NCBI GenBank assembly: GCA_036276235.1
Contig: DATBDZ010000300.1
Coordinates: 1-12,561, forward strand
DNA length: 12,561 bases
Direction: 5' to 3'
DNA from: JANWHF01 sp036276235
GTDB taxonomy: Bacteria; Planctomycetota; Phycisphaerae; Tepidisphaerales; Tepidisphaeraceae
Part shown: one piece after another, positions 6,843 through 12,561 of the stretch
How the letters are laid out: each line of letters begins with the position of its first letter
Position numbering within the stretch: position 1 is the stretch's first letter
Translations under genes and position numbers: made by a program
The notes under the pieces: model-generated
Seen by the model: the letters and a program-made list of their open reading frames with translations, nothing else
Told to the model about the DNA's origin: nothing
Database searches by the model: none

Positions 6843-7106
6843 CTATTTCTTGGCGCTCGATTCCACCAGTACGGTTGTGACCGACAGCCCTTCGCTGTGC
6901 ATCTCGGCCTTGACCATGCCGCCGGGGATGCGGTCGCTGGTCCAGGTTTTCATTTGGACCGACTCGCGCGTTTCCTCGGCGACCTAGCACGTGTAAGTCG
7001 TGCCGGCGACCGTCACGTCTTCCGTGCTCCGCTTGATCGCCGAGTAGTTGGCGGGCTTCGCGATCTTCGCCGGCGTATCCTGCTCTTCTGACAGAAAGTC
7101 ATAGCG
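6843..7106 (-). pseudogene. Degraded gene with in-frame amber codon, secreted-protein C-terminus
   Basis: On the minus strand a frame reads SEEQDTPAKIAKPANYSAIK and, a little further on, VTVAGTTYTC. It then meets TAG at 6984-6986 and continues in the same frame for 46 codons to a second TAG at 6843-6845. The downstream part contains MKTWTSDRIPGGMVKAEM and a hydrophilic end SSAKK. The VxGxxYxC...W.SD..PGG.VK pattern resembles the C-terminal region of unnamed planctomycete secreted proteins, from memory. Protein-like sequence on both sides of one stop suggests a nonsense mutation, perhaps from TGG. The 5' part is also missing: upstream the sequence turns AT-rich and non-coding in style, although the frame stays open to 7247. 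Confidence 0.55.
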
Positions 7107-7491
7107 AGTTACGTGCGGCGCTCGAAAATTCTTTTGCCGTAAACCGCGCGGCCACATGGAGTTCGGGGCGACGAAAGATTTTCGGATTTTTATAACTTTT
7201 TCACGGTTTTGAGATTCGGTCGGTCGCCACAAGTATCGACCTGGCAATCACTTGCGCGACGAGACAACGCCAAAGGGGGTCATAATCTGTAACTCGTGCT
7301 GCTGCAGGGACTTGGGGAACGAAATGGAAACGTTTTGCTATATAGTGAGGAACTAGGTTTTTGAGAGGCACGCAGGCACGAAGGGAGCGGCTTCAGACCT
7401 CTGACTTCTTATTGCATCAAGACATTATATATAATGTATGGTGTTAGTTCAGATCACGGCGCGGTAGGTCAGTTGACCCACTACCCACGAC
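7107..7491. other. AT-rich intergenic region with promoter-like elements
   Basis: The stretch is more AT-rich than its surroundings, with T-runs near 7186-7201 and TATA-like boxes at 7341-7346 (TATAGT) and 7430-7435 (TATAAT). A fragment CACGCAGGCACGAAG near 7368-7382 resembles the dispersed GCGAAG-type hairpin repeat. No gene is recognised. Confidence 0.45.
7422..7437 (+). promoter_or_regulatory. Consensus -10 within a 16-bp palindrome, upstream of the 7492 gene
   Basis: ACATTATATATAATGT is a perfect palindrome that contains a consensus TATAAT (7430-7435), 57 bp before the ATG at 7492. No -35 of good quality is at standard spacing; TTGCAT at 7412 is only 12 nt away and CTTCTT at 7405 is 19 nt away. 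The symmetry could be an operator or simply an AT-rich accident. Confidence 0.4.
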
Positions 7492-7701
7492 ATGAGCGGT
7501 GTAGAACTGACGACAATGAATCACTTCACTGGCCAAGGCAGTTTCGGCGATGCGGAGAACTTTCCGAACTATGCGGTTGTGGTCATCTGCATTCTGATCG
7601 TCGCCTCATTCATCCTGGCCGTAGTGGGGCTTGTCATCCGCGACCGTCTGCGATTGAGGAAGAAGCGAATCGAAGAACGGCACGGGTTTCCACTGGATTA
7701 G
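7492..7701 (+). CDS. Small single-pass membrane protein, hypothetical
   Basis: The product has 69 residues from the ATG at 7492, or 61 from the ATG at 7516; neither has a Shine-Dalgarno. A polar N-terminus is followed by one hydrophobic helix (YAVVVICILIVASFILAVV, about residues 27-45, continuing GLVI). The tail is strongly basic (RDRLRLRKKRIEER) and ends in HGFPLD. The positive-inside rule predicts an external N-terminus and cytoplasmic tail. A TATAAT element lies upstream. No family is recognised. The well-formed helix and charged tail make it more likely than not to be a real gene. Confidence 0.55.
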   Translation: MSGVELTTMNHFTGQGSFGDAENFPNYAVVVICILIVASFILAVVGLVIRDRLRLRKKRIEERHGFPLD

Positions 7702-8208
7702 GTGGCGACCTTGGCCCATGAAGGGATTTCAAAGCTTTGCGGCACGTATGGAAGCGGTCGCTTCCGCGCCACATCGGAGGAGTTGTTAACCAAATGACGC
7801 GCGAATTGTTGCGCGGCAAGAATCCGACATGGGTTTGGGAGGCTCAGGGCCGGGAGCCGCGCGGCAAAAGTCGCGCCCACAGCCGCGCAGAGTCGCGCGG
7901 GGTTGTCCCTCCGGGGCCCAAGCCCCCTCCCTAGCCCTCCCGCGGAGTACCGGGGGAGGGGATAAAGCTCGCCTCGCGGTGCAATGAAACATGCAACAGG
8001 AGCAAATGAAACTAAATGATTAATTATTTGATTCATATCGTTTCATACGGACAGCCGTGGACCGTGGGGATAAGAGCTGTGCCGAAGGAGACCGCGTGAA
8101 CTCCAATCGCGTTCGATGCAACGTCCAGCCATGGTGCATGCAACCGATTGGTGCAGAAAACGGTGCGAAGGGTTGCATTTCCAGAGGCTTTGATCGCGTC
8201 GTACAAAG
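7702..8208. other. Long intergenic region with a repeat hairpin
   Basis: No convincing gene is seen in this 507-bp stretch. It holds the hairpin repeat at 7924-7966, a short GC-rich hairpin at about 7882-7899 (CCGCGC, loop, GCGCGG), and an AT-rich patch at 8006-8048. An 8-bp inverted repeat, ATGCAACC and GGTTGCAT, lies near 8137-8179. Open frames here have biased low-complexity Arg/Pro composition that comes from the GC-rich repeats. Confidence 0.5.
7924..7966 (+). repeat. REP-like hairpin, single copy A
   Basis: The stem CCCTCCCGCGG (7935-7945) pairs with CCGGGGGAGGG (7950-7960), with one mismatch, around an AGTA loop. It is preceded by CCCCTCCCTAG and followed by GATAAAGC. The copy at 8514-8558 is the same unit in the same orientation, and the second hairpin at 2345-2395 is a more distant one (CCCTCTCCC stem, AGTA loop, GAGAAAGC tail). 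Confidence 0.75.
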
Positions 8209-8460
8209 ATGATGAATGACCTCGAGAGATTCAGGAAATGTGTGAGCGGGCCTGATGCTGTCGCGCGGCTCAGGAGTCTTGTCGAGCAAATGCTTACCGA
8301 CGGGAAGAACCAGACAATCATTCTGAAGGACCTTGAAACGCTTCGGGCCGAACTTCGCATCGCAAATAACGAGAAGGGTGAGGACGCCGTGATGGACGTG
8401 ATGGACTTTCTTGTCGGCTGGTGTAGTCCTCAAATGCGCCTTCTAAAACCGCCGCAGTAA
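8209..8460 (+). CDS. Small conserved-looking hypothetical protein
   Basis: The product has 83 residues, starting at ATG 8209 or the adjacent ATG 8212. It looks fully helical: VARLRSLVEQMLTDGK, then KDLETLRAELRIANNE, then VMDVMDFLVGWCSP. The amphipathic pattern and the aromatic/Cys C-terminal segment (DFLVGWCSPQM) look like an evolved protein. I have an impression of similar DVMDFLVGW-type C-termini in other environmental bacteria, but cannot name a family. There are no membrane segments and no signal peptide. The upstream base context (GTACAAAG) is a poor ribosome site. It is 209 bp before thrS on the same strand, with a repeat hairpin between them, so co-transcription is uncertain. Confidence 0.55.
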   Translation: MMNDLERFRKCVSGPDAVARLRSLVEQMLTDGKNQTIILKDLETLRAELRIANNEKGEDAVMDVMDFLVGWCSPQMRLLKPPQ

Positions 8461-8513
8461 CATTGCGTATCTCGGTGGCGGGGGCCATCCGAGCGACATG
8501 CTCGCTCGACAGA

Positions 8514-8558
8514 ACCCCTCCCCTAGCCCTCCCCTGGGGTACCGGGGGAGGGAGTAAG
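8514..8558 (+). repeat. REP-like hairpin, single copy B, upstream of thrS
   Basis: The stem CCCTCCCCTGG (8527-8537) pairs with CCGGGGGAGGG (8542-8552), with one T-G pair, around GGTA. The flanks CCCCTCCCCTAG and GAGTAAGGC match the copy at 7924-7966, so the two are direct repeats about 590 bp apart that bracket the small gene at 8209. Confidence 0.75.
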
Positions 8559-8633
8559 GCAGGACCCTTCGAGTTTCGCATCTCGCACGCCCGGAGTTTG
8601 ACGCGCCACGCCCTTGCGCCGACTATTGAAGCC

Positions 8634-8639
8634 TATAGT
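8634..8639 (+). promoter_or_regulatory. Possible -10 box for thrS
   Basis: TATAGT matches the -10 consensus at five of six positions and lies 30 bp before the thrS ATG. The nearest -35-like TTGCGC (8614-8619) is 14 nt away, which is short. No T-box motif or antiterminator-like structure was seen in the leader. Confidence 0.35.
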
Positions 8640-8669
8640 GATTTCGAACTGAACTTTGACGAGGAACGC

Positions 8670-10700
8670 ATGGCATCGATCAAACTCCCCGATGGGAGCA
8701 TCAAGGAAGTCGCTGACGGGACGACCGTTGGGCAGGTGGCGGAGTCAATTGGGCGCGGGTTGGCAAAGGCCGCCGTTGTGGGGAAGGTGGATGGGAAGCT
8801 TGTCGATCTTTCGCACAAGCTCACCGGCTCACATGAGCTTTCGATCATTACCGATCGCGACGCCGACGGGCTGTCTGTGCTTCGCCATAGCACGGCTCAC
8901 GTGCTTGCCCAGGCGCTGCGGCATCTTTACGGCGCTCAACTGCAATACACCATCGGGCCGGTGATCGAGAACGGGTTCTTCTACGACTTTGAGTTTCCCA
9001 AAGGCGTGAACTTTTCGGTGGAGGATCTGCCGACGGTCGAGAAGGAGATGCAGAAGATCGTCGAACAGAATCTGGCCTTTAGCCGCGAGGAGGTGCCGCC
9101 GGGTCAGGCGAAGGAATTGCTGCATGGCGAGGGGCAGCGGTTCAAGGATGAGATCATCGATGAGCTGGACAAGGCCGGCGAGAAGACGGTTTCGATCTAT
9201 CGGCAGGGTGATTTTACCGATCTTTGCCGCGGACCGCATGTGCCGAGCACTGCGAAGATCAAGGCGTTCAAGCTGAACAGCGTCGCCGGCGCTTATTGGC
9301 GCGGCGACAGCAATCGCGAGCAGCTCACGCGCGTGTATGGCACCGCCTTCTTCGACAAGGCGGAACTCGAGAAGCAGCAGAAGATGATCGAGGAGGCCAA
9401 GAAGCGCGATCATCGCGTGCTGGGGCCGCAGCTTGGGTTGTTCACCATCGACGATGCGGTGGGGCAGGGGCTTGTGCTCTGGAAACCCAAAGGCGCGATC
9501 GTTCGCACGGAGCTGCAGAATTTCATCTCCGAGCATTTGCGCCGGCAGGGATACAGCCAGGTTTTTACGCCGCATATCGGAAGGCTCGGGCTTTATAAAA
9601 CTTCGGGGCATTATCCGTATTATCGCGAATCGCAATTTCCGCCGCTGGTTGATCGCGAGATGATCGATCAACTGGCGAAGGAAGGTTGCGGCTGCGGAGA
9701 GCTGGCCAATCGCATGGAGAAAGGCGAGATCGACGGCTATCTGCTCAAGCCGATGAACTGCCCGCATCACATCCGCATCTTCGCCTCGGAGCAGCGGAGC
9801 TATCGCGACATGCCGGTGCGGCTCGCGGAGTTCGGCACCGTCTATCGCTGGGAAAAATCAGGCGAGTTGGGCGGCATGACGCGCGTGCGCGGGTTTACTC
9901 AGGATGATGCGCATCTGTTTGTCACCGAAGAGCAGCTTGCCGCCGAGGTGCAGGGGTGCCTTGATCTGGTGAAGATCATTTTCGGTACGCTGGGGATGAG
10001 CGATTATCGCGTGCGCGTCGGCATGCGCGATCCGGACAGCGCCAAATATGTCGGCCAACCGGAGCAATGGGACAAGGCGGAGAAAGCCTGCCTCGACGCG
10101 GCCAAGAGCCTGGGCGTCCCCTTCACCGCCGAGCCGGGCGAGGCGGCGTTCTACGGGCCCAAGATCGACTTCGTCGTCAAAGACGTCATCGGCCGCGAAT
10201 GGCAGCTTGGAACCGTGCAGGTGGATTATCAATTGCCCAAGCGCTTCGAGCTTTCGTATACGGGCGCGGATAACAAGCCGCACCAGCCGGTGATGATCCA
10301 CCGCGCGCCGTTCGGCTCGATGGAGCGATTCATCGGCGTGCTGATCGAACACTTCGCCGGCGCGTTCCCGCTATGGCTCTCGCCGGTGCAGGTGGCGGTG
10401 ATGACCATCAGCGAAAAGTTTAACGACAATGGAAAGACCGTCGCCGATGCGCTCTCGCATGCGGACATCCGCGTCGAGACGCATTTCAGCTCAGAAAAGA
10501 TCGGCGCGAAAATCCGCGCGGCCTCGATGATGAAAGTGCCGTACATGCTCGTCCTCGGCGAAAAGGAACAAGCCGAAGGAAAAGTGGCGGTTCGTCATCG
10601 GACTGATGGAGACAAGGGTCAGATTTCGCTGGAAGAATTTATCCAGCGATGTGAACAGGAAATCAGCAGCAAAGGGAAGGCGCATGTGACGGCGAGTTAG
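8670..10700 (+). CDS. thrS: Threonyl-tRNA synthetase
   Basis: The product has 676 residues and charges tRNA-Thr with threonine in the cytoplasm. The domain order is as expected. A TGS domain occupies residues 1-60. The editing domain has HSTAH (His73, His77) and CRGPH (Cys186, His190). The class II core contains motif 2 (EFGTVYRWE, 387-395) and motif 3 (HRAPFGSMERF, 544-554). Zinc ligands are Cys364 (MNCPHH), His415 and His544. The anticodon-binding domain covers about 575-676. Compared with E. coli ThrRS (642 aa), about 26 extra residues sit at roughly 325-355, just before the zinc Cys. They contain a Cys-Gly-Cys pair (340, 342). The ATG at 8670 follows GAGGAA and gives the canonical TGS start; the frame continues upstream without start support. 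In many bacteria infC follows directly; here a PIN module lies between. Confidence 0.97.
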   Translation: MASIKLPDGSIKEVADGTTVGQVAESIGRGLAKAAVVGKVDGKLVDLSHKLTGSHELSIITDRDADGLSVLRHSTAHVLAQALRHLYGAQLQYTIGPVIENGFFYDFEFPKGVNFSVEDLPTVEKEMQKIVEQNLAFSREEVPPGQAKELLHGEGQRFKDEIIDELDKAGEKTVSIYRQGDFTDLCRGPHVPSTAKIKAFKLNSVAGAYWRGDSNREQLTRVYGTAFFDKAELEKQQKMIEEAKKRDHRVLGPQLGLFTIDDAVGQGLVLWKPKGAIVRTELQNFISEHLRRQGYSQVFTPHIGRLGLYKTSGHYPYYRESQFPPLVDREMIDQLAKEGCGCGELANRMEKGEIDGYLLKPMNCPHHIRIFASEQRSYRDMPVRLAEFGTVYRWEKSGELGGMTRVRGFTQDDAHLFVTEEQLAAEVQGCLDLVKIIFGTLGMSDYRVRVGMRDPDSAKYVGQPEQWDKAEKACLDAAKSLGVPFTAEPGEAAFYGPKIDFVVKDVIGREWQLGTVQVDYQLPKRFELSYTGADNKPHQPVMIHRAPFGSMERFIGVLIEHFAGAFPLWLSPVQVAVMTISEKFNDNGKTVADALSHADIRVETHFSSEKIGAKIRAASMMKVPYMLVLGEKEQAEGKVAVRHRTDGDKGQISLEEFIQRCEQEISSKGKAHVTAS

Positions 10701-10722
10701 CCCTCGCCTCGTAGCATTTACC

Positions 10723-10731
10723 TGCTAGAAT
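10723..10731 (+). promoter_or_regulatory. Extended -10 promoter of the PIN module, probably leaderless
   Basis: TGCTAGAAT combines an extended TG element with a -10 matching the consensus at five of six positions. Initiation about seven bases downstream would fall on the GTG at 10738, giving a leaderless transcript. This fits the lack of a Shine-Dalgarno. The site is only 22 bp after the thrS stop. Confidence 0.45.
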
Positions 10732-10737
10732 TGTACT

Positions 10738-11230
10738 GTGGCGCGTGTCTACCTTGAAACCAGTTTCTTTAGCACGTGCGCGACGATTCGCACGAGCCCG
10801 CTCGATCAAGTCCGCAGAGCGACGAGCGTCAGTTGGTGGCAGCGATACTCCGGCGCCTTTTCGCTATGCATTTCGCCAGAGGTTGTTCGCCAACTGTTGA
10901 ACCCCAATTTCCCGGCGGCAGTTCGACCCCGCTCTGGTACTGTTGCGCGGTTTGGACGAGTTGGCTTTCACCGAAGAAGTTGAGACAGTTGCCGCCCTGC
11001 TCGTCCGAGAACGAGTCATGCCCGGCCCGGCTTTGGAAGGCGATGCACTGCATATGGCCTTCTGCATTGTTCATCGCGTGGACTATCTGCTTACGTGGAA
11101 CCAGAAGCATCTGGCCAACCCAAACAAGCGCACTCACTTGGCCGTAGTATGCGGTCGATTGAAACTCAGCGTGCCTCAGGTCGTGACGCCAGACCTGATG
11201 ATCGTGGAGGACAGCAATGAACACGAATAA
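10738..11230 (+). pseudogene. PIN-domain (VapC-like) toxin gene, frameshifted
   Basis: The first frame starts at GTG 10738 and reads MARVYLETSFFSTCATI, then ISPEVVRQLLNPNFP. This is the first half of a PIN nuclease, with Glu in place of the first acidic Asp (YLETS). After NPNFP (10914) the homologous sequence continues in the next frame: FDPALVLLRGLDELAFTEEV, then GDALHMAFCIVHRVDYLLTW and NQKHLANPNKRTHL, ending at TAA 11228-11230. The change of frame falls within about 10911-10927. Removing one G from CCCGGCGGCAG would give PNFPRQFDPAL and a 163-residue protein, a normal PIN length. PIN toxins are metal-dependent RNases, often acting on tRNA or rRNA. As read, the protein is split and probably inactive, unless this is a sequence error or a frameshift during translation. 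It overlaps the next gene by 14 bp. Confidence 0.75.
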
Positions 11231-11423
11231 TAACAAGCAGCACGACGAACCGCAGACTGCCGTCGACGACGTGCGGCGGGTACGGGAGCAGATTGCCCGG
11301 CAACACCAAGGTGATCTTAAGGCGCACCGGCAGGAAACCAATCAGATCGCGGCGGAGTATCGTGCGAAGTTGGGACTGAAGCTTGTCCAACCCCCAGTGC
11401 GCGAAGATGGTATGGTTGGGTGA
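11217..11423 (+). CDS. Small antitoxin-like partner of the PIN gene
   Basis: The product has 68 residues and is highly charged. It has a predicted helix DDVRRVREQIARQHQGDLKA, then HRQETNQIAAEYRAKLGLKL, and a short VQPPVRED tail. The D-VR-(V/A)RE-(Q/R)(I/L) start and AEYR-KLGL motif resemble the small proteins found beside this subgroup of PIN toxins, which I take to be antitoxins. There is no clear DNA-binding fold. A strong GGAGG (11206-11210) lies six bases before the ATG, inside the 3' end of the toxin frame. The 14-bp overlap suggests translational coupling. Unlike the toxin, this gene is intact, as expected if loss of the toxin relaxes selection later on the partner. The toxin-then-partner order differs from classical vapBC. 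Confidence 0.6.
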   Translation: MNTNNNKQHDEPQTAVDDVRRVREQIARQHQGDLKAHRQETNQIAAEYRAKLGLKLVQPPVREDGMVG

Positions 11424-11768
11424 CCAATCAAGGTCCAGATAGGGAGCTGTTCGGCCTCCGTAAATCTACATTTGTTCCTTGCAATCTTGCTTGGACTTGC
11501 GGATGATAAGGCCGATAAAATCCGGGGAAGTGCGTCGCCATTGATCCGGGTTGTACGCCGTGGTGGAAATCACTTTCTTCTGGCGGCGGGATATTGTTTG
11601 ATAACCTCGCGGCAAAGGCGTTTATACGCCGCCGCAAACTCCCTCACGGTCGGGCAACAACTGGACTGGGGCCGTGGGTGAATTAACTTTTCCCCATGCC
11701 CGGCGGCTCGTTTGTGCGTGCCGTTGGTGGTATTCGGCCCAGATAGTCTGTTACAGGAGATCAAGGCC
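11424..11768. other. infC leader and intergenic region
   Basis: This 345-bp region has no convincing gene. A weak promoter may exist (TTGGAC at 11491-11496, GATAAA at 11514-11519). A stable hairpin lies at 11609-11635, and the infC ribosome site (AGGAGA, 11755-11760) is near the end. Frames crossing the region on both strands lack family resemblance. Confidence 0.45.
11609..11635 (+). promoter_or_regulatory. Bulged hairpin in the infC leader
   Basis: GCGGC (11609-11613) pairs with GCCGC (11631-11635), and GGCGT (11617-11621) pairs with ACGCC (11626-11630) around a TTAT loop. An AAA bulge lies on the 5' side. No T-run follows. It could be a leader structure acting on the infC operon, but no known ribosomal-protein leader motif was recognised. 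Confidence 0.35.
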
Positions 11769-12536
11769 ATTTCTACGAATTTTCGCCACAACGAGCAGAT
11801 CCGCATCTCACCGGTGCGTCTGGTCAACGATAAAGAGGAGCAGATTGGGATCGTTTCGACGGCCGAAGCGCTTCGCATGGCCCGTGAAGCTGGTCTCGAT
11901 CTGGTTGAAGTCGCTCCCAATGCCCGCCCGCCCGTCTGTCGAATCATGGATTACGGCAAATGGCGCTATCAGCAGCAAAAGAAGGAAGATAAATCGCGCG
12001 CCAGCAACAAGGGCGGCCGCCTCAAGCAGATCAACATCGACACCATCCGCATCGGCGAGCACGATCTTGAGATCAAGATCAACCGCGCCCGCGACTTCCT
12101 CAAGGAAGGCAACAAAGTGCAGTTCACCCTGCGCTTTAAGGGCCGCGAGATGGCGCACCTTGATCTTGGCCGCAACCTGTTTATCAAGGTGAAGCAGGAG
12201 CTTTTCCTGGTGAGCAAGATAGAGCGCGACGCCAAGATGGAAGGCAAGCGCATGACGCTGGTGCTTCAGCCGGACCACAAGGATCCGAACAAGCTCAAGC
12301 CGTCGGATCAGGCCGCGGCTAACCGCGCCGGCAGCCCGCTGATCATTCCACAGCGGCCGCCGATCGGCCCGGTACCGGGTAGACCCGGTGCGCCCGCCGC
12401 CGCTGCGCCGATTCCCGGCAAGGCGCCCGCCCCGACGACGGCCCCAGCACCCGCGCGGCCCGCGGCTGCGCCCGCCGCGGCGGCTCCGGCGCGTCCCGCG
12501 CCGGCTGCTCCTAAGCCTGTCGGTGCACCGAGCTAG
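11769..12536 (+). CDS. infC: Translation initiation factor IF-3 with AUU start and Ala/Pro tail
   Basis: From ATT at 11769 the product has 255 residues. The N-terminal domain has FRHNEQIRISPVRLV and ARPPVCRIMDYGKWRYQQQK (residues 52-71). The C-terminal domain has INRARDFLKEGNKVQFTLRF (104-123), then KGREMAH and KMEGKRMTLVLQP. IF-3 binds the 30S subunit, prevents premature 50S joining and checks start-codon pairing. The start was chosen because AGGAGA (11755-11760) precedes ATT at good spacing and the frame then begins STNFRHNEQIR, as in homologues. There is no in-frame ATG before the conserved region, and the TTG/GTG codons further upstream lack a ribosome site. After about residue 175 comes an 80-residue Ala/Pro-rich tail, so the protein is far longer than E. 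coli IF-3 (180 aa). No rpmI or rplT is visible before the window ends 25 bp later. Confidence 0.95.
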   Translation: MSTNFRHNEQIRISPVRLVNDKEEQIGIVSTAEALRMAREAGLDLVEVAPNARPPVCRIMDYGKWRYQQQKKEDKSRASNKGGRLKQINIDTIRIGEHDLEIKINRARDFLKEGNKVQFTLRFKGREMAHLDLGRNLFIKVKQELFLVSKIERDAKMEGKRMTLVLQPDHKDPNKLKPSDQAAANRAGSPLIIPQRPPIGPVPGRPGAPAAAAPIPGKAPAPTTAPAPARPAAAPAAAAPARPAPAAPKPVGAPS

Positions 12537-12561
12537 CAGCGAATTGTCCCCTCCTCCGGTA

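Noticed and set aside
8463..8669. N-terminal extension of ThrRS by 69 residues from a TTG
   Set aside because: The extension passes through the hairpin repeat, is not TGS-like, and a ribosome site with ATG lies at 8670.
8461..8669. T-box leader upstream of thrS
   Set aside because: No T-box consensus or terminator/antiterminator pair was found; the only hairpin belongs to the dispersed repeat family.
8829..9770. 313-residue open frame on the minus strand
   Set aside because: It lies wholly opposite thrS, which has every expected motif. The frame is a by-product of GC-rich codon use and has a composition like antisense frames (His/Arg/Leu-rich).
10829..11341. 170-residue open frame on the minus strand
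   Set aside because: It overlaps the PIN and partner genes, whose plus-strand sequence has clear family patterns even across the frame change.
11808..12278. 156-residue open frame on the minus strand
   Set aside because: It is antisense to the conserved IF-3 core and shows no independent motif or ribosome site.

Overview
The window looks like a chromosomal stretch from a GC-rich member of the Planctomycetota or a close relative. The evidence is indirect. The threonyl-tRNA synthetase carries an insertion and a Cys-Pro-His-His zinc site that I associate with that phylum, Shine-Dalgarno sequences are mostly weak or absent, and gene spacing is loose, with many palindromic intergenic repeats. No phage, plasmid, CRISPR, tRNA or rRNA signal was found.

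Layout. (1) 2-955: the 3' part of a rhomboid intramembrane protease with a TPR-like tail. (2) 979-1063: a pair of inverted hairpins. (3) 1103-2248: a BrkB/YihY membrane protein, convergent with (4) 2451-3884 (minus), a MoxR/Mg-chelatase-type AAA ATPase. A second inverted hairpin pair lies between them. (5) 4005-4436 (minus): a PilZ c-di-GMP receptor. (6) 4768-5658: a class 3 lipase, followed by a hairpin with a T-run. (7) 6041-6220: a small one-helix membrane protein. It is followed by a nearly perfect 60-bp palindrome and a further copy of part of its arm. (8) 6419-6838: a small secreted protein that abuts a decayed gene on the other strand (6843 to about 7106), which is interrupted by an amber codon. 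(9) 7492-7701 and 8209-8460: two small hypothetical proteins separated by repeat-bearing spacer. (10) 8670-10700: thrS. (11) 10738-11423: a PIN-toxin/small-partner module whose toxin gene is frameshifted. (12) 11769-12536: infC, which appears to start at an AUU codon and encodes IF3 with a long Ala/Pro tail.

The best-understood unit is thrS to infC, a translation block that is contiguous in many bacteria. Here a toxin-antitoxin-like module separates the two genes. The rest is a set of independent envelope, signalling and hydrolase genes with no visible shared pathway.

The most unusual material is non-coding. A family of hairpins with a shared GAGTAC/GTACTC core occurs six times at four places. 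One inverted pair has compensatory base changes that keep the stems paired. The 60-bp palindrome at 6244-6303 is a separate element. These resemble REP/REPIN-type mobile palindromes, but no transposase gene is visible here.
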